From the NCBI RefSeq assembly GCF_030272615.1, contig NC_081414.1, forward strand, positions 308,369,164 through 308,433,163: 64,000 bases of DNA, given 5' to 3'. This DNA is from Cryptomeria japonica. Lineage: Eukaryota; Streptophyta; Pinopsida; Cupressales; Cupressaceae. Below are positions 11,888 to 24,076 of the stretch, piece by piece. The notes under the pieces were generated by a model. That model saw only the letters and a list, made by a program, of their open reading frames with translations, made no database searches and was not told the origin of the DNA. Each line of letters opens with the position of its first letter. The stretch's first letter is position 1. The translations under genes and the position numbers were made by a program.

Positions 11888-12608
11888 TCATGCACCAGAT
11901 TTAGGTGCAAATCCATTTTTTGCTTTAGGTTCATCTTTTCTAACCCACATCTTCTCATGTTTGCCTCTGATCTTTTCTAACTTTGCCTTACCCTTCTCAT
12001 CTGATTTGTTCTTGTCTACCAAAGCACTGTTCTTGCTTCTACAATAATTTGCAATGTGACTGGTTTTGTTGCATGCACGACAAACAATATTTCTCTACAT
12101 AGGTTTGAAGTTCATGTGATTTGGTCTCATCCTGCACTGGTTAGAGATATGTCCAAACATCCCACAAGCATATAACCTCTTGTTTTGGAAGTTATTCATT
12201 ACTAATCTACACATATTTTACTTGTGACCAAAATTATTGCATATGAAATATTACAGGTAAAGGTAGAAACATTACTCATGTTATTCATTCCATTACTCAT
12301 CTTACTTCTGCATTGATTCACCATAAGACCAAATTTATTGCAAGTAAAGAATCTACCATTAAATTTATGAGCATTAGGTTTTCTTATCGAAGGATTCTTA
12401 CTCTTCTTTTGATTGGGTTTTGCATTGCTTGGTCCAGATCCGGAGGATTCACCTTTCTCAAATCCAAGTCCTCGCATGTCCTTTCGATGTCTCTGACTTT
12501 CTAGCATCTCATCAAGCCTTGCTGAGCTAGCTTTGAATTTGCCTTTGCATTCATTGGTAGTAGCAAGTTTATCCCTTAAGGCAACAATCTTTCTTTCAAG
12601 CTCTTTAC
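11888..12608 (-). pseudogene. Copia-2 gag, C-terminal part with four CCHC-like zinc knuckles
   Basis: On the minus strand a gag tail is readable, with RGLGFEKGESSGSGP at about 12450-12490 followed by a series of retroviral zinc-knuckle remnants: FTCNKFGLMVNQC, ICNNFGHK(stop)NMC, LYACGMFGHISNQC and finally an intact-looking CRACNKTSHIANYC at about 12050-12090. In three of the four the first cysteine of the C-X2-C pair is lost. Two in-frame stops and a frame change are present. Zinc knuckles bind element RNA during packaging. The segment is cut at 11887/11888 by the long LTR and continues to the right across the solo LTR at 12614-14057; the reading frame resumes correctly when that LTR and one TSD copy are left out. 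Confidence 0.75.
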
Positions 12609-12613
12609 CATTA

Positions 12614-14057
12614 TGATGAATAATGATGAACAACAAATACCCTAACTGGTACTAAGAGGAGGGGGGTGAATTAGTACAAACAAAAAACTTCTCAACAAAT
12701 TATCAAATTAAAACAATGATAACTAGTTGTCTTCATCACTGAACTTAACCATGGAAATATCGGTTAAACATAGTAAGACTTCAAACATCTAAACCAATAA
12801 AACTGAATACTTCAAATATAATTCAACACGTGATAACTACTTCACCAAAATGCATATGTATGTGTTGTATCAGTAATACCATAACTATTAGCTCTGCATG
12901 CATAATCACCTAAACAAAGAATACTCAATCATCACATGAAAAATGTACAACTCGTGACATAGATTTTTCACGTGGAAACCCAAAAGGGAAAAACCATGGT
13001 GGGGATGAATACCCACAAGCTTGTTTTTGAACTCTTTTGAAGCTCGTTCTATTAGTAGCCTAGTCTGGTTAAAGACTTTACAATAAGGTTCTACTACGAA
13101 CTGATCTTGTTAAAGATCACTTGGTTAACAGATGGCTATATACCCTGTTAAAGGTTGAAACCCTATTAAAGGTTACCTTGATAGAGGATTTGAAGAACTC
13201 AATGAACTTGAGTCACCTAGTTAGAGGTTTTACAATAAGCCTATTAAAGCTACCCGGTAAAGGGATTTTCCTTCTATTGAAATGGTTAGAAAACAATAGG
13301 TAAAGCTCTGATCTGATAACAACACTATATGCTTAGGCAGATCCTTTTCAGTTCCTCTACTCTGCAATCATACTCTGCAGTTTTCCACTCACCAGTCTGG
13401 TAAGTATCTCATCACTCAGATACAAACACAACATTTTCCAACACTTACAATATCAAAACTCATCGACCTTATAGAGAACAATTAGATCAGTAGCATAAAC
13501 CCTAAACCCTAATCAATTTAGGTTTACAATTACAAGCAGCCCAATCCTAACTGTTCAAACACTTTGCATAGAATAAAACAATCTCAAACAAATCACAAGT
13601 CATTCTGCATCATCTATTCTTCACCCCACATAGAAATTAGTAACCCTTCACGCTCTCTTCACATACCGCTAAGAAGAATGTTCATTCCTGAGGTAGAAAT
13701 TTAATGCAATTGATCTTCATATGCAAGATCCTCAAGGAAATCCTTCACGTGCACAAAACTGACATGGCATCTTGATCTCATCCTTATTTCTTAGCTAATT
13801 CATCACAAACTATCACCGGTTGCATCGCACAAGCTATATTGCCAAACTGGAAACCCTAGAGTAGAGACAACCAACTTGTAGTCACTCTTAATGAAATCTT
13901 GACACTGGTTCACTACATCTCTTCATACCGGTTCTCGAACTTGAACATCAATAGAAACTTCTTCCAATCTTCATACCATTTTCACCTATAATTATTGACA
14001 TTAATGACAACATACATTATCATCATAATCATCATATCAGCTCATCATATGCCAACA
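12614..14057 (-). mobile_element. Solo LTR in Copia-2 gag, TSD CATTA
   Basis: A 1444-bp segment from TGATGAATAATG to ATATGCCAACA, flanked by CATTA at 12609-12613 and 14058-14062. In sense orientation (minus) it starts TGTTGGCAT. It contains the G-run motif (about 12656-12671), the block AAAGGGAAAAACCATGG (about 12983-12999) and a stretch of degenerate GGTTAAAG/CCTTGAT-type units (about 13060-13270). No internal coding region. Confidence 0.9.
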
Positions 14058-14062
14058 CATTA

Positions 14063-14534
14063 TTCCTTGACTATGTCAACTCAAGCTTCAACTGATCATT
14101 CTCATAGGTAAGCTTGAAGAATTCATCTACTCTTTCCTTCAATGATTGTGCTAGATTCTATTTATTTTTATTTCGATCCTCAATCTCCTTAGTCAGCCTC
14201 ATCACAATGGATTGCATCTCATTCTTCAAGGAAGCATTCTCTCTTTGAAGCTTGTCATATTCATCAGCTTTACCCTGATTTACCATGATTTGATCTTCTT
14301 TCTCCTTCAACTTGTCCATCAATTATTTCCTCTTGTCTCTTGATGTGATCACTTGATCCTTCAATTCATTAATGAATTGATCAGCAACATTTAGGTTTCT
14401 CTTCAAGGAATTGATCTCATTTCTTGCTGCATCAATATCCTCAAGTGCCACACTGAGCTGTCTCTGAAAACCGAAAACCATTAAGTCAATCTCTTGGATC
14501 TTCCTGAAGTGGTTAAGCTTCCTCAAAAGAACTA
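14063..14534 (-). pseudogene. Copia-2 gag, N-terminal coiled-coil part
   Basis: Minus-strand sequence between the Copia-2 primer site and the solo LTR encodes a coiled-coil-like, heptad-rich stretch. The clearest part is around 14330-14480, with VALEDIDAARNEINSLKRN and FINELKDQ. Nonsense changes break it (for example in the segment just right of 14063). It is the N-terminal half of the gag continued at 11888-12608. Lying directly downstream of LTR and primer site in the sense direction fits gag. Function beyond Copia gag cannot be stated. Confidence 0.6.
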
Positions 14535-14547
14535 GGCTCAGATACCA
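14535..14547 (-). other. Copia-2 primer-binding site (initiator tRNA-Met type)
   Basis: Minus strand reads TGGTATCTGAGCC two bases inside the LTR edge, matching the TGGTATC(A)GAGC primer site usual for plant Copia elements. Confidence 0.85.
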
Positions 14548-14549
14548 AT

Positions 14550-15509
14550 TGTTGGAATCAAGGATCACTGAGAGTGGGGGTGAATCAGTGATCTACCAGT
14601 TAGCAGATTTTCAAACTTACCTTTAAACCACCAGAGGCATACACATGAAACTGAAATGTGGAAACAAAGAATAAACAACCACAAAAGCATAACACCAAAT
14701 TTTTACATGGAAACCCAAATGGGAAAAACCACAGTGGGATTTCAACCCAAAATATTATTCCACTATGGCCAGTAGCAAAACAATATTACAATATGAGTAA
14801 TGCACAAGAATTTAGGCACATTACCTAGAGCTCACTGCTCAAATACAATAAGGGATACAATCCTAGAAGGCTCACTACCTTACTGATTAGTTACAATGAT
14901 GAATTATAGAAAAATGAACTTTGAAATAGCATCTATAATGCTTGGATGAGTTTTGGTTGGGTGCCAAATATACTGACTGGGTCACCTTTGTTGATTTTCT
15001 ATGTTCTGCCATGTTCACTATCTCAGTCAGCTACTGGATCAAGAATGTGCATGTGAAACTGTGCCAAAATAGATTCTTGATCACCACTTGCTCGCATACA
15101 ATCATACCATACACCAAACAAATCATCTACACCAAACTTATATACCGACAATCATGGAGAAAGGTCATTTACCAGGTCGGCCTACTAGTGTAATGTGTAA
15201 TCACATGTCAGCTTGACCGGATCACCAAAGATAAATACAAATCACCAAAACAATAATAAAATTATATTTCGATGTTGGCCCAATCAATCCAAACACTATA
15301 TAATGCACTGCAACCACCAGAAAGCTTTTGGACCCAAAACTGCTCTGTTCTTCCTAAAACACCGATTAACTAGCTACTGCTTGACAGCCACTTCTGGTTA
15401 AGAAGAGTAAGGCTACCAGATCAAATATCCATGAAGAGTTGCCATCAATGACAACCCTAAACCAATAATAAACCATCAGAAGCCACCGAATGAGTGTTAA
15501 TTGCCAACA
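14550..15509 (-). mobile_element. Copia-2 5' LTR
   Basis: 960 bp, plus-strand ends TGTTGGAATC...TTGCCAACA; sense TGTTGGCAAT... The primer site lies directly inside. It contains GTGGGGGTGAATCAGTG (about 14575) and the GGGAAAAACCACAGTGGG block (about 14721). Its right edge abuts Gypsy-1 LTR sequence at 15510, so Copia-2 inserted into the Gypsy-1 5' LTR. The other LTR of Copia-2 is left of the window. Confidence 0.85.
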
Positions 15510-16137
15510 AGGAGTTCACTTTCTTCTCTTAGCTTATTTTTTTATTATCTTTCATCTAGCTTTTCTTATTATCTCAATTGTCTATCTATTATCTTTATCA
15601 TTTAATTTCCATCATTGCTACTATCTAGGTTATCTATGGAAGTAGAAACATTGAAATGGGGGTCTGACTGATGTAGGCCTCTAAACACAACCCCCAACAT
15701 TTTCCTTTCTTATTCATGTGTACGTTTGTGATCATGGAAAGACACTCATCTTGTGGGAGGCTTCAATCATGGACTGGTTGTAAGATTCCCTTATCTTTTC
15801 CCATCTTAGTATGGTGTTTCACATCTTATATTGTTTGTTTAGTTCATTATTATGTCATTTGTTTGGTATCTTAGTCGTACTTGTCACTTTCATACGACTT
15901 CTGTGTTCTGTCTCTATAGGATGTTAGCATGTCACATTGGTGTCCTAGTTCCATGTGATCATCTCGAGGATAGAGACTTAATGGAGTCATCTGGGAGTCT
16001 TATTCATAGCTTATTAGTTTAGTTTTGTAGTTCCATCCCCTGGCTCATCTTTAGTGCTAGTTTAGGTGAGGTAGAGCTAAGGTAGGTTTGTTCCTTGAGG
16101 TTCATCACCTTGAGGGTGATAAATCTCATCCTATACA
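15510..16137 (+). mobile_element. Gypsy-1 5' LTR, distal 628 bp
   Basis: Direct repeat of 30453-31076, with shared words such as CTCTTAGCTTATTTTT, TCTATCTATTA, CTCTAAACACAACCCCCAA and CACCTTGAGGGTGA. Both copies end in (C)TATACA or CTCTACA. The rest of this LTR lies left of the window, beyond the Copia-2 insertion. Confidence 0.85.
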
Positions 16138-18171
16138 TTTTGGTGAACCTGATGTGAACTAGTTGCATTATCATTTTCATTAGTCTTTGTTTCATAATTT
16201 CATTTAAAATAAAAAGCAAAAGTAAAAAGAAAAACACAAATACATTCTACCTTTAAACACAATTTGATTCAACCTTTGTCACCTTTGAGCATTGTAAACT
16301 TATGACATCCTCATAGTGTGGTCAAAGTGTTGCAGAGATTGTCCATGAGATTTACGTCCCAGACTATAATAGGAATTGTTGTAAGAAGGACTTCTAGGAA
16401 GATTATTTCTATGAGTCATTACAATCCTCCTAGGCTGGGTCCAATGTTTAACAATCTGCTTCCTGATCCTAATGAGTTTATGGACTTTGACCTTGTTAAA
16501 ACCATTTTGATAGGGGGACCTTCTCCACTTGATTCACAATCAAATTCTTAAAACAATACTCTAAGGAATTCTCCTCTGTCTTCTCCTCCTGCGCTTGATC
16601 ATGATTTTGCAGTTAGCATTGGTTTTTAACAAATTAATATGTTAGAGCAGAATTTGAGAGACTTTGAGGGTCTCCTAAACCAGAAGAATGTCCTCCCCCA
16701 AGCTAGAAATGTTGTAAACACTCTAAGAGATGTTGAGAGAATTGTTTATGATTTTCTAATAATCATGCACCCTTGGTTGGTACTTCTCCTCAAGACAATC
16801 AATCTATTACCTATGGTTCTTAGCTTGGTTTTGATATATCTGGGATGACAATGCATAAGGTCAATTCTACCATTCCCCTAGGTTATACTGGCATGGCTAG
16901 TAATTCCACCATCATTTTTTCTATAGGGAATACCATGTCTATCAACACTAGTCCAAGTGTTGGTGATATCCCTAGTGGTGGCATCATTCCACATGTCAAT
17001 GCTAGTGGAGGTGGTGGCACACATGGTTCTCCTCCTCCTCCTTTGCCACCTGCTAATCCTGTCCTAAACGCCATATTACAAAACATGGGGTAGTTGAAAT
17101 TACAACTCACAAACCTTGCATGTATCTCTGGATACTCTTTGATGTCTTCCTTCTATCTTAAAATATCGCTTGATATAACCATCATTAATACCATCCTTCC
17201 CCAGGGGGCTGATTCATTGAAGTTTGATTGATTTAATGGTGATTGAGATCCCAAATTACACATTGATTTTTTCATGACCTTGTGTAGGACTACCACAGTC
17301 TATATTTTATCTTTCTTAAACTATTCTCACATTCTCTTATGGTGACTACATTAGAGTGGTATAGTTCATTACCTAATCACTCCATCTAGACATTGATCAA
17401 CTTATGGATCTTTTCCTTAAATAGTTCTAGGCCAACATTGGCAGCAAGGTCACCATTATTGACCTTGTTCATTACAAGCAAAAGCCGAATGAAAGGGTTA
17501 CAATCTTTATCTTACAATACCAATATATTTCTACCATGATCCCCTTTTCCCTACTAGATAGTGATTTGCAAAGGATGTTCATTGGAAATCTACAACCAAC
17601 ATTGAGGGAAAATTTATCTCTTAATTGCTATAAAAAATTTCCAATCTGTGTTCTATGTTCACTAACTACTAGCATTCAATGACTCAGTTTGGAGAATCTT
17701 CTTTTTAACCCTCGAACTAGTACTTTCATAGGTGTGCCCACAAAAGGGTCCAAAAAGAAAAAAATTGTGGCTAATGTCATAGCTACTTCTTCAATAGTTT
17801 GTGCATAGGAACCATAACACAATAAGGTCTTCACCATATTGAATGACTCCTATTTAATCATAATGCAAAGGTTATTGAAAGAAAAACTCATAAACCTTCC
17901 AAATATTAGACCTATGCTTGATAACGGACCATACCCTCGTTGGTATGATGGTTCTAAATTTTTCCAATATCACTGTCTACCCAGTCATGATACTGAGAGA
18001 TTCTATCATCTTAGACACATAGTCCAAGACCACATTGATAGTGGATCTATAAAGGTCAGTGATAGAAACATAAATCTAACAAGTTTGTGGAGAAAACAAA
18101 CAATGAGTTGCAAATCTACACAAATCCATTCCCTCCGTATCCATCCAATTTTATCTCTACATAAAATTTAA
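16138..18171 (+). pseudogene. Gypsy-1 gag (decayed)
   Basis: TTTTGGTGAACC just inside the LTR is a possible primer site. Open pieces begin at 16318 and 16639. A proline/glycine stretch (GGGGTHGSPPPPLPP) is at about 17005-17055. The Retrotrans_gag-like core is readable at about 17210-17640: a DPKLHIDFFMTLC segment, then LEWYSSLPNHSI, HYKQKPNERVTIF, LDSDLQRMFIGNLQPTLREN. At 17839-18171 the segment PYPRWYDGSKFFQYH...SHDTERFYHLRHIVQDHI resembles the gag C-terminus of plant Ty3/Gypsy elements. Many stops and frame changes are present. The role would be the structural capsid protein of the retroelement particle. Confidence 0.75.
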
Positions 18172-18780
18172 TGTTGGATGATGGCCATTATATTAATATG
18201 GTTGCTATCACTCTAATCTTGCCTCCTAGTCAGAAGGTGCAAGTATCTGATATATAATTCACTCTTTTGGATGCACCATATTATGGAGAGCCTTCTCCTC
18301 TATACATCCCTGTGAAGCTCAATGGTTAAACTATTATAGGTGTGATGGTTGACCCTTCATGTAGAGTCAATGCCATCACAAAGGAAACCTTGTTTGTCAA
18401 TGAATGGCATAGGTTGAGATATGACTAGTGTCATGCAACTTTGAGAATGCATAATTGATTGTCTCTTTCTCCTTAGGGCATTATCACCTTGACGGTCCTT
18501 GTGGGACCCTAGGCAGTGTCATCTATATTTGTTATCATTCTTGAATTGGATATTTTTCAAGTCAAACTAGGTATTCCCTAGTTTATTTCTATGGATGTGG
18601 TTCCTTAAGTGACTCATAAGTTCCTGAAATTTCCTCATGAGTGTTCGGTGCATGTTGCCTAAGGTACTAGATATCGACCCCTAGTAGCTCGTGGGGATTT
18701 TTTGCTAGATAATTTTTGGCCTACTCTAGTGTGGCTCATGCTTCCCTATGGTGACTTGATGTATCGAGCATATTAATAGT
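18172..18780 (+). pseudogene. Gypsy-1 retropepsin-like protease (decayed)
   Basis: Plus-strand sequence at about 18310-18680 reads like the aspartic protease of Gypsy polyproteins: YIPVKLNG, then GVMVDPSCRVNAITKETLF at the position of the active-site D-S/T-G, then a hydrophobic LTVLVGP segment and ILELDIFQVKLGIP. The catalytic motif is altered to D-P-S, and several stops interrupt the frame. It lies directly downstream of gag, as expected. Confidence 0.6.
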
Positions 18781-20761
18781 ACACAATGGGGGGTTTAGCC
18801 CTTAAATTGATTCGGCCTAGCTATTCATTGCCTCTTCCTACATTGACCATCTATTCCTGTGTTGGAGTGGGTAGTTCCTTACTCTCCTTCATCATCAAGG
18901 GATGAGGTTAATCCCATTCCTTTAAATAGACCTATCTACCCAATACTATGTAGCCTCTAGTGGTGTCTTTTGTTCCTGCAATTGCACCTAGTGTAGACAA
19001 GGGAAAGGAAATCATGCTATTGAAGTCTGCGGCCCACCCTTCCTCTGAGATCTTGATCATGGCTAATATCCCTTGGCCTTCTTGATACAAAAAAGGGAAG
19101 AATTCCTCTCATGCTCATTCATCACCACTTTCTCTTGCTTCATAGCCCATGTCATCACCCTTTATTCCTCTAGCTGGTCCTTGAGTGAAGTGAGGTATGG
19201 CACCAGTTGTTTTGAATGTAGTACCTATCTTAGATGAACCTCTTGTTCCATCGGTTGGGCCTTCTCCTATACCCAAAAAGGTTTCAAAGACCTTTCCTAT
19301 GGAGCATGATGCTCCTGATTCTTTCCAAGGTTTGGCTCATGGTCCTCATCTTCATTGCAATCAGCATGCATGTGAGTATAAGTACTATCGATGAGTCATA
19401 GCTTGAGAATGTGATGCTACTTTGTAGTTTGATAGTGCACCTTCGGCACCCATTCCTATTGCATCAAATGATGTCACTTTGGATGTTCCATTTTTTGCAT
19501 CATCTTTGGTGTTGCTCCTAGTTGTTTTAGGGCCTATCTATGAACCTCCCCCTAAATGGGTGCAAGTATTCATTTCTCCCTCCTTGGAGCTTCCCCTAAT
19601 CACCTCATTGTCGAATGTCTCTCCGTTGTCCCAACATTTGGATATGTTGCACATGGAAGTGTTGTCTAGTTTAGCTTTGTCTGACCCTCTTGTTTCACAA
19701 CCACTTCTTCATTAGAGCTAAATCATGGGGTCCTCCAACCTGCTACAGTTGATCAACGACCTGTGCCTACTACACAGCCTAAACACAAGTTTGAGCAGGG
19801 CCCTATTCTGAAGTTTCGTAGGCTCAAATTATCTTAGGTATGATCCTCACCTATCTCTTTGTCTTCTTTAGTGCTTGTCTCTATTTGAGTTGTTGAGAAC
19901 ACCTCCCCTTCTCCTGAGTTTGTCACTGCCCCTCTTGCTAAGACCAACAATCCAACTCTTATCTCGCCTCCTCACACTGAGTCACCTACTTCTTCTACAT
20001 AGGAATGCTTGTTCAACTCTTTAGAGGATAGCCCAAAACTATCTATTATCTTCACATGGTCATTGACTCTTGCCTCATCCCTTGTCCTTGCTACTGATGA
20101 GGTGCTTGGTCCTACCCTTGTGATTGTTCCACTTCAGTCTCTCACTCCTTCCCCATATGATCAAGATTGCTAGGATAATGACCTGATCGTTGAAGAGTTA
20201 TAGGGCACTATTTTCCTTTATCTTATATCATAGCATGTAGGCATGATTGTGTTCCCTTGTTCTTTCTTTATATGTTTTTTCCCTCCCAAAGGACCTGAGT
20301 TACTCTGTAGGTCCTTGGAAATGTGAGGTTGATTGTCTTTATCTATTTCCCTCTCTTGGAAGACCCGTGTTACCCCGTAGGTGCTCAGATACAAGATATT
20401 TTCTATCGTACAACTTATTCTATATGTTATCTATTTCTTCTCTCTGTCATGTCTTACTTTTCAATATTTAGGGATGATGCAAAGTGTTGGGGGATTTAAG
20501 CCTTCTTGATGTTTACCTGATTTTTTATTTTATCTATGTCTTCATGTGCTCTTGTTAAGATCTGAAAACTTTGTCATTATGATGAAATGCTCATCTACAA
20601 TTATCTTCCATATTTTATCTCTCTGCTATGGATTATGACACCAAGTAATCAGATCACCCTGTGCTCTTGCATATTTTTTTATGTTGTGGGTCTTCTGTGT
20701 CATCTGTCAAAGATAAAATTCCATGAAAACATCTTGCTCTATTGATGTGCCACATCATTTA
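18781..20761 (+). other. Gypsy-1 internal sequence without recognised pol
   Basis: P/S/L-rich broken reading frames run to about 20205 and then stop. No reverse transcriptase, RNase H or integrase motif was found in any frame here. A purine-rich GTGTTGGGGGATTTAAG lies at about 20482. The stretch ends where Copia-1 inserted. Either pol was deleted or the element never had it. Confidence 0.6.
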
Positions 20762-21959
20762 TGATAGGATAACTGATGGACAACTAAGAGGGGGGGTGAA
20801 TAAGTTGTTAATAGATTATGAAACTTTAAGCACACAAAATCTTTTGCCGAAATAGCAGATATATCAATTAAGCACAAACATAAATCATAAACCAAATACC
20901 ATGCATCCACAACACATAACACCAAGATTTGTACATGGAAAACTTGGTAAAGGGAAAAACCACAGTGGGAAACCCTACCCATAGTCAGATGATACTTCTA
21001 CAGTAAGTATGTGATTACAATAAAGGGGCCTACACATGCAGGGTGGCACACTGCCTAGAGCACACTGCTCATCACAAAAGAGCCCCACTAACTAGAGAAA
21101 TCTTCAAACTACAATTTGGAAAGAAGAGTGAGCTGCAAGAATAGCATCTCCTATGCCTGAGTACAGTTCCAGTTAAGCTCAATACCAGAGGTATTAAAAC
21201 TATTAATCAAACCCAATTCGATCACCCATGATTGACCAAAACCTCTGCATATGATTACAACTTTATTCGCACACAAATAATCCCATAACCCATGATCTAC
21301 AAAGAGATCTTACATCATATTTATACAAACCTGGGACCTAAACAATTAGGTCAGCCACCTAAAAGATAATACAATAAATCCATTACATAAACCTGCAAAC
21401 CAATGATAACCCAAGCCGGCCTGAGACTAAAATAACATTAACCAAACAATAACTCCAACCGGTAACACATCAGTAGTATCCACCAACACATTACATAAAC
21501 TTGTTCGTAACCTAGGAGAATAACATAGAGTAGCACCAAACCTAAATAGGTTGCCATAAGCCAAATGCAACACCACCGATCAACTAGAACATGAACATTA
21601 TAACCATTAGCATCCTGAGACCTTATAGAAGCTGCACCAACACCACTTATCCAATCTATCAAAATACCTTCAATAAAGCTTTGTCGGTAAAACCCTTACC
21701 AATAACCAAAAGGATTACTAGAACATAGGATAGCTTCCAGATCACCAAATCCTAAACCAACTGAATGTGACACACACATGAATAACCAAACCAAACCAAT
21801 TTCACCAAATAGAACGTATTAGAGGATACCAGAGATGATCTCCAGATCAACATCAAAATCCAACCACTCTACTGGAACCCGATAGACAACTAAACAAGCT
21901 AGTGTTGACATCATTGACAAACATCAATGCAACACATAATCAATTCCTTCAAATCTCCA
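20762..21959 (-). repeat. Copia-1 3' LTR
   Basis: 1198 bp aligned with 27956-29155. Plus-strand ends TGATAGGATAAC and CAAATCTCCA. Contains AGAGGGGGGGTGAATAAG (about 20787) and GGGAAAAACCACAGTGGG (about 20953). Confidence 0.88.
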
Positions 21960-21960
21960 T

Positions 21961-22250
21961 TAATCTCCCCCTTTGGCATTGATGACAACACTAGATGTGA
22001 AAAACATCCAAATGCCAAAAAATGTCAAACAAGTCTCCCCCAATGGAAGACACACAATAAATGATATATCAATGAACTTTTGAACCAATTAACCATCCAT
22101 AGACCAAACTCCCCCTTTGACTGATATATCTATTAATATTTTTTTTTCACATGTATATCTCTCCCCCTTTGACATCAATGCCATAAATCTGACATAAACA
22201 TCAAAGAAAAACCATAGATCCTCTAAACCACACAACTGACTACTCCCCCT
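21961..22250 (-). other. Copia-1 polypurine tract and upstream purine-run cluster
   Basis: The functional tract (sense AAAGGGGGAGATTA, 21961-21974) touches the 3' LTR. Four further sense GGGGGAG-type runs occur at about 22033, 22108, 22160 and 22242, between RNase H and the LTR. Multiple polypurine tracts are, as I recall, a hallmark of the Sirevirus lineage of plant Copia elements. Polypurine tracts prime plus-strand DNA synthesis. Confidence 0.65.
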
Positions 22251-22330
22251 GAGTAGTAGCACCAACTCATCAATATAGAATGAATGATAGTTATGATAAT
22301 GCATACCAGACTGGTGCCAATCAAGATCAC

Positions 22331-22906
22331 TCAAGTCTCAACTGAAGGGCCAAAGACCCCCAATCTGTCTCTAAAGTACTCAAATGATTCCTTGGGCAAA
22401 GGTTTAGTGAATATATTTGTAATCTGGTCTTTAGTGTTCACATAAACCAATCTGACTTCATTTGCTTCCACCTTTTCCTTTAGAAAGTTACACTTGATTG
22501 ATATGTCCTTTGTCTTAGAATGAAATACTAGATTCTTTGACATGTCAATAGCAGCAGAGTTATCACAATGAATAACTATAGGTTCATTACAATCTACCCT
22601 TATATCCTTCAACATTTTCTTCATCCATAGAACTTGTGTACAACTAGTAATAGCAACAACATACTCAGCTTCAGTAGTATTTAAATAAGTACATGATTGT
22701 TTCTTTCCAAGAAAGAAAGCTCCACCAAATGTTCTTTTCCCGTCAAATATATCTCCAACCCAATCTGCATCTGTATATGCACATAGTGTAAAGTCGTCAT
22801 CTTTAGGATACCACAAACCATATTCAGTTGTTCCTTGTAAATATATGAAAATCCTTTTCACTGCACTCTCATGATTCTCTCTTCGATCACTCTGATATCT
22901 TGATAC
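22331..22906 (-). pseudogene. Copia-1 pol: RNase H domain
   Basis: Minus strand, natural stop at 22331. Copia RNase H motifs are clear: YTDADWVGD, FLGKKQSCTYLNTTEAEYV, IHCDNSAAIDMSKN and KDQITNIFTKPL. The readable frame extends upstream to about 22906, where the solo LTR interrupts it; the protein frame continues across the insertion at 24077. This is the least damaged Copia-1 domain: a 176-codon frame remains open. It would degrade the RNA strand after minus-strand synthesis. Confidence 0.9.
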
Positions 22907-22911
22907 AATAA

Positions 22912-24071
22912 TGTATACACCTAAAAATGGTCTGAAGATAATTAATTAAATAAGCAATTATTTAATTAATCCCCTTCCTAATTTAATTGAATTCATTAGG
23001 CAATTTGATTAAATTCTCCCTTTCATCTACTTATTAATAAATCTAAGGATTTATTCATTAAGTTCATTCCATGGTCTCCTTTGATTAATTAATTCAAATT
23101 AATTAATCGTCCCCCCATTTCAATCAATTCTTCTAATCCCCTAATTAATTAAAACAAATCAATTAATGAGTTGTTGAAAATTAATTAGTCTTTTCCTATT
23201 ATTTAAAATTTTAAATTCAAATTACCCACATGCCTCCTAACTTCTAACCACCTAATCTAACCATTCCTCTAACCTAACCCATTCCACCTAACCTAGGGTT
23301 TGCCTAACCCTATCCTATCTTGCACATCCTAACCTCCTTATCCTAACCTCCTATGGTGTGGATATTCTTCCCTTGAGACACATGGAAATTGGGCCACATG
23401 TCTCCTTTCTTGGACACCTGCCCTCTCATGAGAAAGGCTCCTTGACACTTGTCACCACAGAGATGGCAAGTGTCCCTTCATCCAACCTCTTCTCCAAACT
23501 CCTCCAATTTCACTCTTGATATCTTCAGACTCAATCTTGACCATTGATTCCTACCACCTCACCCCTGGCCTTGGAGATCCTATAAATATCCCCCATTTTG
23601 GAGCACAAAGGATCCCATCTCATTATCAATTTATGCATTGTTACTATAGGCATATCATTTTGAGCATTGTTGTTATAGGGAATTACATCTTAGATTTGGC
23701 TTATTTGATCACTTTCTAGCACAATTGTTGAATCATGTAGCTTAATCAATCTCTTTTCTATCTTAATTGCATCATCATCATAGCTTAATAATGCATATCT
23801 TTAGCTTAATTAGTCTCTTGGATTAGTCTAGCTTAATCAATCTCATCTTTGCATATCATTATCATTTCAAATCCTCCATCTAGATGTAGTCAAGTCACTG
23901 GGATTTCTTAGCTAGATCTGAGAGAAAATCCATACTCGCATCTCTTAGGAGGCGATAGGTCGCTTTTTCATGGTTCATCTTTCATTTGCTTCTTATTTTC
24001 TAACTATGCTTGTAATGATTTATTGAGTGTTTGTGTTGCAGCTACATGTATCACACATCATAGGCATGATA
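22912..24071 (+). mobile_element. Solo LTR inserted in Copia-1 pol, TSD AATAA
   Basis: A 1160-bp segment starting TGTATACACC, flanked by AATAA at 22907-22911 and 24072-24076. The Copia frame joins correctly across it when one TSD copy is kept. It starts like the solo LTRs at 32922-34999 and 35319-36114 in their sense direction (TGTAGACACC), shares their AT-rich hairpins (about 22935-23215), and has a TATA box (TATAAATA at 23581). The right end lacks a clean CA, so that edge is less secure. Confidence 0.75.
23581..23588 (+). promoter_or_regulatory. TATA box of the solo LTR
   Basis: TATAAATA, 670 bp from the LTR start, preceded by GC-richer sequence. Position and context fit the U3/R promoter of an LTR. 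Confidence 0.45.
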
Positions 24072-24076
24072 AATAA

